The notes under the pieces are model-generated. The model did not search any database. It saw only the letters and a list, made by a program, of their open reading frames with translations, and was not told where the DNA came from. A DNA stretch of 64,000 bases from Taxillus chinensis (taxonomy: Eukaryota; Streptophyta; Magnoliopsida; Santalales; Loranthaceae). The stretch covers positions 159,001 to 223,000 of the forward strand of contig CM042086.1 in NCBI GenBank assembly GCA_023512835.1. The letters are read 5' to 3'. The position numbers and the translations under genes are program-made. This document shows positions 23,632 to 35,228 of this stretch, piece after piece (the stretch's first letter is position 1; the number at the start of each line of letters is the position of its first letter).

Positions 23632-23877
23632 TGTAACAACCCAAGTCCCCTGTAGCATGATATTGTTCTTGCAAAGTCCGCAAACTCTACAATAACGTTG
23701 CAAGTCCCACATTTGCTGGGGAGGAGAATGAAGCGTGCCTCTTAAGAGGGCGTGGAGATCTCTCCTGGCACGAGGCCTTTTGGGGTGCTTGTGTGACACT
23801 GCGAAGAACAAAACCGGGGATTGGGCTTGGGCCCTGAACCGGACAATATCGTGCTACGGGGGACTTGGGCTGTTACA
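23632..23877. repeat. Rearranged TRIM LTRs forming an inverted repeat
   Basis: Positions 23632-23691 are a minus-oriented LTR with an internal deletion. Positions 23698-23877 are a plus-oriented LTR lacking its first 20 or so bases. The outer 36 bp of each side are near-perfect inverted repeats (start TGTAACA, end TGTTACA). Confidence 0.75.
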
Positions 23878-24615
23878 CACAACCAATTAAATAAACATTA
23901 GGACTCAGCCTGAACAAACTAAATTCGGGGAATGGATCCCCAACTCAAGCATTCAACTCACCGCAACTCAGAAAATGTAGAACAGCATGTCCCCCACGAT
24001 CCCAAAGGATCACCAGGTTAGGGCTCACAGCCCAAGTAACTCATCTGTCACAATCATCATCAAGAGATCCTATCCATATCAGGACTCGGTATGTCCCCCA
24101 CAATCCCAAACAGGATCCACGGCACATCAGGACACGGCTTGTCCCTCTTTAAGACAGCTTGTCCACGATCCTCAATAGGATCCCAATAACCGGACACAGC
24201 CTGCCTTCATTGGGGCTTAGCTTCTCCGTGATCCTCAATAGGATCCACTCATCACGAGCTCATTAGGCCGTAGCCTCACCCAACAGGGTACATTACAATC
24301 CTAGGGGCCTTAGCCACCTATCATAATCAAACCAACAATGTAACACAACTGAACAACCCATAATATAACTCCCAGGTTGAAGGTCCCCCAATCATGCAAC
24401 TTAATGCATACTATAGCAACACAAGTAAACCACTAGGGTTTCACAACACTCCCTCTGTAATAGAGTCCAGTCTCCACAAGACCACAACTTCATCCTCAAG
24501 CATTGAGTTAGACTAATACAGTTAACTAAGCACGAGTCCGAGTCAAGTTATGACGAAAAGTCAAATTCGGAACATCAACATCAAATTCGTAATAACCTGG
24601 TCAATCCAGACCACT

Positions 24616-24788
24616 AATTCGGAACAACACTCATACAGAACACTAATCCGGAACACTACGCATCCGGAACGCTAATCTGAAACACTAATTCGAAACACTA
24701 CTCATCCAGAACACTAGTCCGGAACAACACTCATCCGGAACACTAATACGGAACAACACTCATTCGGAACACTAATATGGAACAACAC
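24616..24788. repeat. 29-bp minisatellite, about 6 units
   Basis: Units read like AATCCGGAACACT followed by a second half with GGAACACT; full units are 29 bp and half units 13-16 bp. The last unit is cut at 24788 where the next LTR starts. Confidence 0.85.
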
Positions 24789-27125
24789 TATTACGCCCCC
24801 AAATTCCAGGGAACCCGGAACTAGGAACACGACTTCCCCTTGCCCACACCCGAAAGGTCAAGGGGTTGGTGACTAGCACCAATGGAGACTACACCGCGGG
24901 TGCTATCTCAAATATGCAACCCTGTACAGTCATACATCAAGGGTAATCCTGTACTTTCCCATATATCATCATGCATACAATGAGTCAAACAGTCATACAG
25001 ACATCACATCATAAAAAGTATGCAAATACAACTGTCTACGGACCCATGTTCGGGATAACACACAAAACAATACAGAATATAATACTGCATCATACATCAG
25101 AGTAGTGGGCGTCCTCCTAGAAGAAAGTCCTCCACTAGTCTCGGGTCATACCTGAAAAAAGTAAACGTCAAGTAGGGGTGAGCGACAAGCTCAGTAGGTG
25201 ACCCCAACACTCCACATCATGCAAACATACAAGTCTATACTACATGCTCTGTGTACTTGTGCACTGTATAGTGTGTACAATCATCAGGACTCAGCCTACA
25301 AACAAATATCAGGACCCAGCCTGCCCTTACAGGACAACTTGTCCACGATCCTCAATAGGATCCCAGCTCAGGGCACTCAACCCTACCACAGCGCTATATG
25401 CCCAGACATAGTGCCACACAGGCCTGCCATTGGCGCATATGCCTGCCACGGCCACAGCGCAATATGCCCAGCTACAGTGCCACACAGGCCTGCCATCAGC
25501 GCATATGCCTGCCCGTCAACCACATAGCATCATCTGTGCTCCACGGTGAGAACCCAACAAGTCATGGAACCCAAGTCCCAAATCCGCAACCCAACATACC
25601 AACACCAATATGGTCTTAAGGTATACAACACTCCCTTTAGAACTGTAGGCAGTCTTCACAAGTCGATCCTCATTCCTTGACTAAGGAAGGAGATACCCAT
25701 AGCAGCTATTTTCTTGCAATAAAAAGTCTTAGCATTGGGTCTCCATATCATAACTAAGATAATCTAATTTTTATGGATTTTTCTGAGATGTCTAACCCCA
25801 CTTTCCCAAAATTCACCTCTACGAAAAACTGGATTTTTCCGAGATTTTACACTAAATCCCAATTTTCACATTTTGAAAGAGTGAGAATTTAATTTTCTAG
25901 TATTTTTCTTTGAATCGAAATAAGGGGTATTTCGTTATTTACATTGTAACTTACGTATAATACTTAAATGTCTAGATGGGTATGGGTTACAATGTAAATA
26001 GTCCAGCCCAGTGCAGTCCAGTGTCCAGTTACACTGTTGGAGTTGCGACTCGTAGCGTGGAACTGCAGCGCGCCTCGAAGACTCGTAGCTGGAGCTGCGA
26101 CTCATAGCTGCGTAGTGTACCTCGAAGACTTGAAGCGGGTCTTCGATCTTTGACCTTCGGACTACGACTTCGACCTACGGACTATGAGTCTACGAATTAC
26201 GGGTCTACGAACTATGACCCTACGAACTACTGGTCTACGAACTACGACCCTACGAACTACGTGTCTTCGTCATTTCGACCCAGTAATGCGCCCAGGGTAC
26301 TGTTCATCATCGTTTTCGCCTGTTCTTCGTCTGGAACCAACCCAGTGACCCCCAAACGCTCCCAAACACACGTTTTACGCAACAGATGACCATATCTACC
26401 TCAAAACGCGTCTAGAACGCCTCTAAATCCCACAGTAACAACAGAAATACGCACATATAATTGCAGATTCGATAAATCTAGATCTAAACCCAAATTTTCA
26501 TGGTTGACTTCTCAACCATCATGAAATACACAGTTATACACCCCCAAAATCACAGAAACACATCTCTACAATGATCTAAATCAGTTCTTAATCACAGAAC
26601 TTGTGCTAAACCATTAGATCTAACCCATAATTGGATTTCCCCCAAAATCTAGGGTTCATGCTCAATTTCATAAATCATGATAAATTCGTGCAGATCCAAA
26701 ACAGAATCAAAATAAGGAGTTTAAGGACACCTACCTGGAGTGATAGCGTAAAGTGAAAGCTCTTTCTTTTTCCTGCTATTTATATTTCTGCTAGTCATTG
26801 ACCAATAACTGACCTAGTCAATCATTGACCTAGTCAATAATTGACCTCCAAGGTCTTAAACTCCAAATTGAGTCAAATTATAGTCAAAACGCTCGAAATG
26901 ACGAGCACAACACTATTCAAATAATATCACACCAACATGACCGCCCAAACGCAAAGTCAACCAATAAACCCCGAAAAGTCAACAATCGGGTCAAACGGGG
27001 CCCCGACTCGAAATCGGGCCCAAGTACAGTCAAAATGCTCACATCGACGACTACACTACCGTCCAGATAGTTACATTCCTATCGAATGGCTATCTCTCAA
27101 AACTACCCAAATACGAGTCTTTACA
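24789..27125 (-). mobile_element. 3' LTR of another minus-strand chromovirus (2337 bp)
   Basis: On the minus strand it begins TGTAAAGACTCG next to a PPT and ends GGGGGCGTAATA, a decayed form of GGGGCGTGACA. It contains a duplicated ~62-bp block (25389-25512, GCGCATATGCCTGCC) and TACGAAC/TTCGACC repeats (26090-26290). Confidence 0.78.
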
Positions 27126-27592
27126 TCCTCCCCACCATAGGACTTTTCGTGCCCAAAGGACTTAGCAAACTTCAAGCTCAATGTCCCACCAACAAAACAT
27201 AAAACATGATCACACATGTGCAATGCAACTCACAACAAGCCAAACGGGTTGACAAAATCCAACAACAACAAGGTAAACCACATCTCAAACAACATATACA
27301 AAACAAATGCATAAAACATAAGTCATACCTCAGGGAGGGTCCTCACATCCTCCCCACCTCAGGACTGATCGTCCTTGAACAGCTCAGGATGAAGAACCCG
27401 CATCTGGCTCTCTTTCTCCCAAGTCTGCTCCTCCATGCCTCGGTGTCGCCATAACACCCGAACTAGTGGGATCGTCTTGCCCCGCAAGACCTGGTCCCGC
27501 CTGTCCAAAATCCATGCCGGCATCTCAACAACGGCACCATCATCAGCCAAGTCTATCTCGTGATAGTCCAACACATGAGAAGGATCTGGGTG
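27126..27592 (-). pseudogene. Chromovirus pol C-terminus and 3' UTR
   Basis: Minus-strand codons 27592-27359 encode a chromodomain-type end (DLADDGAVVEMPAWILD, GKTIPLVRVLWRHRG, MEEQTWEKES) with LFKDDQS, very close to the plus-strand copy at 15700-15920. The 3' UTR has two PPT-like tracts, one at the stop (GGTGGGGAGGATGTGAGGA) and one at the LTR. The remainder of pol is replaced at 27593 by another LTR. Confidence 0.82.
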
Positions 27593-27882
27593 ATTTTTAT
27601 TAAATTTAATAATAAAAATAATAATAATAATAAACTCAAAATATTAAAATAATAATAACAATAACCTTGATAACTCTAATAATAATTATTATAATAATAA
27701 TAATGTCAATAATAATAATAATAATAGACTCAAAATACTAAAATGTCCTCGTGGGATCCCAAACTCCAAACTAAGTCCACTCACAGCCAAAACACTCACG
27801 TTGACAATCACATCGCCTTTTAAATATTATCATCCTCAATAATAAATCAACTTATAAGGTAACTCAAATATGAGTCCTTACA
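27593..27882 (-). mobile_element. LTR fragment with AAT-rich tract
   Basis: The right end at 27882 reads on the minus strand as TGTAAGGACTCATATTTG, directly after a PPT and a hairpin (27900-27917), so it is the start of a 3' LTR. The left part is an AAT-rich tract cut at 27593. Confidence 0.65.
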
Positions 27883-30800
27883 TCCTCTCCACCTTAAAAC
27901 TTTTCGTCCTCAAAAAGACAAAACGCCCTTATAGACACTACACCTACACATAGTTACTACGCATACACAATATCTAACATATTACCCACACTAATGAACA
28001 CAATTACTTTCACTAACATAATTCTTACATTGCCTATCATATTTTATACACAAGCAACACATCGCAACAACCATACATCATGCCCCTCACAAAAACCACC
28101 ATATGTCAACGAGCATAATTACACAACATACACATCATAGTGAACTTGCTCCCACCACTGAGAAAAATCCTCACATTCTCCCCACCTTAAGACTTTTGTC
28201 CCCGAAAAAAAATGAATCAACTAACAATCCTAACGATAAGGGTCTCTAACTGCAATGATAGGATCTAGAAACCCAACTAGCCTTTGATCATTTGTACTGT
28301 TAAGGCAACACTTGGTCCATCAACCAGTAACCAGCACAGCGCTTGAGGATATACCATTAAACATTTCGAAGCAATAATAAATTCACTGATTCATATTCCT
28401 TTGAACTTACAACACATCTACTAACCATTCAACATAATGAAGGGGGTTATCATCCTTTTGTAAATCATCCATGATCCCTTGTCAACGTAACAAGACTTGA
28501 TATTCGGGTAACACATTCTTAGCTAGGTCACTTGGAACGCAACATAAACTCGCCCAACCCCAGTGGTAAGTCTAGACTACAGATAACCATGGTCACAATA
28601 ACAAGGTTAAATGGACACCGTAACACAGTTAAACTAACACCTCAACATAAATCACTAGATCATAGCCGATACGATCACCTATCAAAATCCAATAACCAAT
28701 CAGATCAAGAAATTTCACCATACACAACCATTGCATGCCCAATACCCAATATTGAACCACTACCATAAACCAATTTTATTTACCTGCCATATAACCATCA
28801 TAAATGAACCGTTAATGAAACAACATCGTACAAACAACACCCCAACAGACCACATATCACCTTAAAGTTATACCAACGAATGCTAACATCACCACCTACA
28901 CTAACCAATCTAATTGAACCCAAACAATAAAGATTAACACTATAGCACAAAAATCAATCAAAGCACTATCAGCTCAAATTAACAGGACAAACTCGCCACC
29001 CTAATTAAACATTGCAAATATCTATTCCCATGCACAGAAGGAAGGTCACACCCAAGTATGCTCCAACAAATAGGGTAAGACACCACTGAATCACAACCGA
29101 GTCCCCTTACAAAGTGGACTCCACAAACAAGCAACAAGCAACAAGCTCGGCTATCACAACATCTCACAATGACCTCACCAAGGAAAAGCTTACCACGCTA
29201 GTCCCACCATAAATCATCCACCAATTCCACATCATCATGCTTACCACTAACCAATCAGTTCAACAATCAAGAAACAAGGTCCATCCCGGTTTCACCACAG
29301 GTCACCACACAAAATAAGAATTCATGTAGCTGTCAACAACCTAATCAAGGTGGAACAAGGCAACAATAGGAAGTATTATCATGCTCACACTCAGGTATAG
29401 ATACATAACACAATACACGTATCAATCACTCATCAAAATTTCAAACATCAAAGGGTTTATTAACTCCCAACGGAGTCATATCACTCAACTATACCACAAA
29501 ATAGGACGAAAGCTCACAGCCTATCATTTGCACACCATATCATACGAAGAATATCCAAACAATCATACAGTGTGATAATCCACATTAACATGATCCGACT
29601 TAATTCACAATAATGTTTAGCACAAAGTCAATCATCATCATTTGTTTATTTATTTATTTACTATTGTTACTAGTATTATAAGTTTATTATACACTTACCA
29701 CCCTATCAATAACTCGTTACACCCACTAGCAAGGTCCACCATGAGTCAACACAACACAAGGTGCATGCAACCAACAACGAGCAACGACTTAAGATGGAGC
29801 AAGCCAACAACCAATGAATATTTACTGGGCAAATAAAAACAATTGTAACAACAATCTATCCAAGGAAAAAGGCATACCCATGAATGATCATCACCATTCA
29901 CTAACATTCAACCAACAATTTATAACAGTAGTGAACCAACCAATGTCATACCACAATGTCACATCAACAACATATCATACAGTTAACCACATCAATCAAC
30001 ATGCTCTTTTTTGTTTTTTTGTTTTTGTTTTTTTATAACACACAAAGTCAATATTCAACTGTACTTTAAAGACATCATCACCCGTTTAACAAGTTACATG
30101 ATTCAAATCTAGGGAAAGGTATTATTACTTTCCTCATGGGTGGTCCTCCAAGACCATTTCCAAAACCTCTTATAAAATCATAGGAAATATAACTCCATTT
30201 GATTCTCAAATTGTTTTATCACCTTTTAAATCACTCACTAACATTTTGATAAGACAAATTATTAAAATATATTATCCGATGAAAATGAATTCTTCACCCT
30301 CATTCCAAGATACTATGTTATCACTATCTCCCCCGTTGGTTGGCACTTGAAACCTTTTGACTTCCTTAAAACGAAAATGAACCATTATTGAATTTACCAA
30401 TTCTATCATTGCCTTATCATAACATGTGAGCCTAATATTTGATCAATATATATTATTAGTCATAATATTTTCTAGTCTTACTGTATTACTAAATTCATTG
30501 TACTATTTGATCCTTGAATATTTTATCTCATCATTTACCGTTATTGTACTTTATGCTTTACTTTTATTAAGTCACATTTTCCAACCAACCAATCCTTTTG
30601 TGACTCAAGACAACTGAATGTCCAAAGTATATTCTAAGAATATGTAAGGTGCAGACTTACAATTGCATGTGTGTGCATATATAATGATTGGCACATGTTT
30701 CTACTTTCTATTAAATAAATATGATGCTATTATTCAACCAATTCACAACATAGCAAAAACATTTATGACCCGTAGGTTCACAACAAACAAAAAAGAGAGC

Positions 30801-31599
30801 TCTAACACCATTCTCAGGAAATAATCACACATTACATTACATCACTCTTAACCCATAAGTCTACAGCACATATAACTCACAAGTCCAAACAGTCATCGAT
30901 GGGACATTGCCCCTCATCTATACACATCCATCAATCAATAATTCATAACCCGTAGGTTCACACCAACAAACAATCAATTGGATACAGTTGTCCTAATTAG
31001 TAGATATCATCAAAACAATCATATTACCAACCTGTGGCAATTTATTCCATTGCTCACATGTGCAATCAATTCTAGTGCCCTAAATGCATAAGCAATGTCA
31101 TGTCATGTCATGTATGCACCCATCCCAATGCATCCTATGATGATGTCATTGACACTAAGGTAACCAAGGACACCATTAAGGACTGCTTTGATCAGGCGCC
31201 CTCCCCGATGTCTCCCAAGCTCCAAAGTCTCAATCCAACCAACTTCACCATCAAATCCACAATATAATTAATAAACAGGATTTTCCAATAGCCAATAATA
31301 AATACAATAGCCCTAAAAACACTTAAATCACCAAATCAATAGTAACGTACCACAAATGATATAAATATATATATTAACACATTAATAATATTAGGTTACA
31401 AATAATATTTTTATTTCTTATTAATCTCAAATTAATAATACCACGCTTCAAATAATATTTCCAAATTAAATTTATTAATATCGAGCTCAAACGCTATATT
31501 TAAAATGTTATACTATTAATATCAAGCCACTAATAATAATTATATTATTTATACTACAATATCAAGCCCAATAATATTTTATATTATTTACACTACAAT
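27883..31599 (-). mobile_element. Gene-less internal region and partial 5' LTR of a non-autonomous gypsy-like element
   Basis: Starting from the PPT at 27883, no credible open frame or pol motif is seen over 3.7 kb. A second PPT-like tract lies at 28165-28190. A decayed tRNA-Met PBS, TGGTGTTAGAGC on the minus strand, lies at 30799-30810. Downstream of it an AT-rich tract (31360-31599) resembles 27593-27720, so 30811-31599 may be the 5' LTR, cut by the SIRE LTR at 31600. The assignment is by layout only. Confidence 0.45.
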
Positions 31600-32918
31600 T
31601 GTTGGATCAAACCTAGAATTTGGATGATGCGGATAAAACCCTATGTAATTTGATTTAAGATGTTTCATGTTTACTCTAAGTCTGTGTAGAAGATAAAACT
31701 TTAATCCGGACCTACTTCTATAAGAGCAAAGCAAAGGACAGGATATATAATCCTGATCCGGATTATCATGAGTGTCGTCAAACACTTGGTAAATAACCAA
31801 GTCTTCATCCGAAGTAAGGACTCTCCGTATGGACTAATCACTTGACAAAACGACTAAGGAATCCACGCGTTTATTGTTGATTGGACTAAGTCATTTTATG
31901 CGGAATGAGAATCCGAGTCTACACCTCATACAGAGTAAGAGAGATTTATTGCAGATAAAGAATTAAGTCTTTCACTCCAGCTGTCTAAGGAAAAGAAGAT
32001 ACGGACTAAGGAATCCGAGTCTTTCATTCGAGCGGAGTAAGAAAAGACTGATGCGGAGTAAGGACAACTGATGCGGCATAAGGAATCCGAATCATTACAC
32101 AAGCGGAGTAAGGAACTCACGTAGAGTAAGGAAGCGCTGATGCGGAATAAGGATTCCACATATCTACCTCATGCGGAGTAAGGAAGTGCTGACACAGAAT
32201 AAGGATTTTAGGACTTCATGTACACGGAGTAAGCAATAACTGACACAGAGTAAGGATCCGAGCCTCATTGATACGGAGTAAGGAAATTTACACCGGACTA
32301 AAAAGACGCTACTTCAACTTATCCATACCGCATTTATGATATCAGCTCGTTGTGTTCCGATGTAAGACAAACTCATTGAAGATCTAAATTGTCCTACACG
32401 TGGAGCACTCGGAGATGTGGATGCAGTCCCAAATGCAATTGGAATCAAGCGAAGTAATTCAATTCACTTATGCTTCCAATATTTCGAGCTCCACATCCGA
32501 AGCAGTTATAGCAGAAGCATTTTTCGAGAAGAACTTAATGTTTACACAGTACTTGGAAAATACAATTCCAAGTTAGATTCCTAGGATGTCTATATATATC
32601 TGTAGTGTTGTACATTTAAAAAAAGTGCACATACAAAAGGAAGAACTGATACGCGTGTGAGGAAGGCTGTTGAATAAGAGCTCATAGAGATTATCAACGC
32701 CAGTGTGTCTAACTGTAAAACTGAGTGCTGTTGTAATCAGTTGTAATTGCTGCTTATTTTGTTGTAATTATCATCAGATAATAAAGCAAAATACTTCCAC
32801 TATCTGGTTATCCTCCGCACTGATTTTACATCTTTTAACCCAATTGTGTTATACCTGTGAGGGAAAAGAGTTTTGATTTGAGCCTATTTACCCCCCTCTA
32901 GGCTCCTCGGGACCAACA
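31600..32918 (+). mobile_element. SIRE 5' LTR (1319 bp)
   Basis: It starts TGTTGGATCAAACC and ends CTCCTCGGGACCAACA, with CACCCCCCTCTAGG before the end as in SIRE LTRs. It is very similar to the LTR at 50095-51413, with scattered transitions. Confidence 0.92.
31920..32310 (+). repeat. Degenerate GCGGAGTAAGGA repeats in SIRE U3
   Basis: About 12 copies of a motif like GATGCGGAGTAAGGAA occur at irregular 20-40 bp spacing. The block is kept in the inverted LTR (43570-43760 plus 49538-49760) and in the 3' LTR (50390-50800). Confidence 0.75.
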
Positions 32919-32920
32919 AG

Positions 32921-32935
32921 TGGTATTAGAGCAAG
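32921..32935 (+). promoter_or_regulatory. SIRE primer-binding site
   Basis: TGGTATTAGAGCAAG, two bases after the LTR. It differs from the tRNA-Met site by one C-to-T change. Confidence 0.85.
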
Positions 32936-32979
32936 TTCTATTCGTTCTAAGTAGAGATCCCACTCTTTCACTCTTACTG

Positions 32980-34352
32980 ATGGCCGAAGAAAGTAGCATG
33001 CTATTCAACACTCGCCTTAACTCCGGAGGAGCACAAGAGCCCCTTCCAAATCGAAGCAGCAGTGAAAATGTTGATCCACCTCAACCTGCTGCTGCCGCTG
33101 CTCCACAACCACGGAGTTCTGGCTTCACTTTGACAAAGCCACCCAAATTCACACCAGAGCTTTTCTCCCAATGGTCTGCCATGATCATCTCATGTGGTCA
33201 TGTCTTCATCAGGAGATACCCACTCCGATGACTATCGGAGAACATGGAGTTAGAAGACCAAAGACTGATGCCGAATTGACCAATGATGAAAGAGCCTGGC
33301 AGTGTGCCAACGAAAAGGCTCTAGCATATGTAACATCGTCTTTGGATTCCGAGGCTTTCACGGACGCCCAGGGCTGCACGACAGCAAAAGCTGTCTGGGA
33401 TAAACTAACAATCCTCTATGAGGGAAGTCAGTCCCAAATGCAGAACGTTATCTGTACTCTCAGACAGAACTTTGAGAGTTTCAATCATAAATTGGGCGAA
33501 TCACTCGAGAGCATTTATCGGATATTCGGCAAGCTTATCTTAGAGCTGAAAACTATCAATGAGCATTATTATCAATATCAGATCAATGACAAGTTCTTTC
33601 GCTCCTTGCCGGATCGCTACTACTCCAAACAACTCCAGATGCAATCCGACAAGAACTGGCAGTATGTTCCCCTTGAAGAACTATATGGAGAGATGCGGAC
33701 TCATGAAGTCAGGTTTAAATACTTTGACCGGGACGAGAAAATAGCTCGGAAAGAAAAGGGGGTAGCTCTCAAAGCTATGGAATGTCTTAGCATACTAAGG
33801 AATGATGATACGGACGAGTCCGAAAATTCTGACTCTGACGAGGAGGAGGAAATAGCTCTCCTTGTCAAATCCTTTGAGCGATTCCTACAGAAAAGCAGAA
33901 AAGGATTTAGGAGACGCTCCTCATTATCTTTCCGAAGGAAGGAGCGACCAGAGTCCAGTTCCCAGGAATGCTACAACTGTGGGAAAACCAGTCACTGGGC
34001 CAAGGACTGCAGATCCAAATCTAAAGTGGCCGAGAAAAGTGACAAGGTAACTCCTCGCCGCTCCACCTCAGACAACAGAGACAATAGCAAGAACAAGAGG
34101 AAGGTGTTCGTCACAAAATATGTAAGCGGCTCAGAAGAAGAGGAGGAATCCTCGGATGATGAGCCAACTCCTAAGCCGAACGTCTGCCTCATGGCAAATA
34201 CTGAGGTACCTTCAATCTTTGATCTCATGAGTAAATTAGAATCTCTTATTACTGAACGTGATCATGAAAAGAATGAGAGACTAATAATTACTCAAATGTA
34301 CAAAGATATGGAAAGTCAGAATAAACGTCTTGAATTTACTTATCAGGCCTAA
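32980..34352 (+). pseudogene. SIRE gag
   Basis: It starts at ATG 32980 (MAEESSMLFNTRLN). After about 70 codons the frame shifts near 33165-33230, probably through a small deletion, and continues from there. Visible parts are the UBN2-type gag core (TAKAVWDKLTILYEGS, LRQNFESFNH, LPDRYYSKQ), an acidic tract (DESENSDSDEEEE), a basic tract and a CCHC zinc knuckle CYNCGKTSHWAKDC near 33970. It ends at 34352 in a coiled-coil-like stretch. Confidence 0.88.
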
Positions 34353-35228
34353 AAGTTATTGTGAAACGACTCGAAAATGAACTAGAACAGTAAAAGGAAA
34401 TAAATCGTAAGTGGCTAAAATCCGGAGAAATAGCCTCTACCTTTAGGACTGACCCTGACAACATCCAAGTCAAACCTGGCCTAGGTTCCGAACCATCGAC
34501 CACCACACAGACTGCTGAGTGTCCTCCGGATTTCATTCCAAAACTAACCAACCTTTATCCTGTTAGTACATCTAAACCGTTGGATGGTTTCATTTCAGGT
34601 GGCACCATAGTCTATGATTGTGGAATAGAGGCTGTTACTGCACTTCCCGAAGCAGTAGCACCCGTATTTAATGATGAAGGGAAGGCTGCTACAGTTCAAG
34701 CCAAAACTGTAGCACCCAAAAAGAAAGGAAAGGCAAAGGCTGACGCATCTAGGGCCAAGAGCGCGTCACCCAAACACAATGGATTAGGCCATAGGGAACA
34801 GAGTAGAAAGTCTGTAAAATCTAAGAGACCTGTATACCCTGTTTGTACTCCGCATTATAGTATCTGTTCCATCTGTTGGGAAATAGGTCATTATCACTAT
34901 GAATGCTGGAGTTTATCTAATAACTGGCTTTGTAATCAGTTCGTACCAATAAAGATCAACTCAATAAAAATGGTTCGTCGAGCAAAACAAAATCTAAATC
35001 TCAAAGGAGTGTCTCTCCAAAGAAAACCCAAGTAAAAGAAACAGCTAAAACTAACAAATTAAAGTCAACCTGGAAAGCTAAAAGTCTTAGCAAAGTCATA
35101 TCCGGAACTGTTGACACTACTGCTATTCTTTCTAACCGCCCGAAACAAGTTTGGGCACCAAAAGTGTAAACTGTTGTCTTTTAGGAGCATCTCTGGAATG
35201 CATTGCCGGATCACTTGAAGTTAAAGAT
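34353..35228 (+). pseudogene. Decayed gag-pol junction region of SIRE
   Basis: A frame at 34580-35035 contains an alanine/lysine-rich stretch and a Cys/His cluster (VCTPHYSICSICWEIGHYHYEC), a possible second zinc knuckle. Several frame changes and stops surround it. The piece RPKQVWAPKV near 35130 is typical of the stretch before SIRE protease. Confidence 0.6.

Larger units (their letters stand above)
21796..23877 (-). mobile_element. TRIM (Katydid-like) with inverted outer ends, carrying a nested solo LTR
   Basis: Flanked by perfect CACAA duplications (21791-21795 and 23878-23882). The short LTR (about 197 bp) has CCCACAT followed by GGCTGGGGAGGAG, and the end GGGCTTGGGCTGTTACA, resembling plant TRIMs of the Katydid type. 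There is a PBS but no coding region. Both outer ends are the same LTR terminus in opposite orientation, which is abnormal. The family name is from memory of the motif, not a search. Confidence 0.78.
21379..24788 (-). mobile_element. 5' LTR of a chromovirus, split by a TRIM and cut at its right end
   Basis: The LTR parts are 21379-21795 and 23883-24788. The left end reads TGTCACGGCCCTCG. Blocks shared with the LTR at 24789-27125 include AGGACTCAGCCT, GATCCTCAATAGGATCC and CACTCCCT. Removing the TRIM and one CACAA copy restores continuity. The right end is lost at 24788 inside a minisatellite. Confidence 0.72.

Noticed and set aside
21796..23877. Cassandra-type TRIM carrying a 5S RNA promoter
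   Set aside because: I looked for the 5S internal control elements and found only short chance matches, such as an AAGTCC-TCGT stretch near the LTR end.
24060..24260. Repeated GATCCTCAATAGGATC inverted repeats as a possible terminator or binding site
   Set aside because: They occur in LTRs of one chromovirus type at several positions and may simply be an internal repeat; not enough to claim a function.
28532..30617. Small ORFs in the 27883-31599 stretch
   Set aside because: Short, no domain, low-complexity composition rich in Asn, Thr and His typical of AC-rich non-coding DNA.
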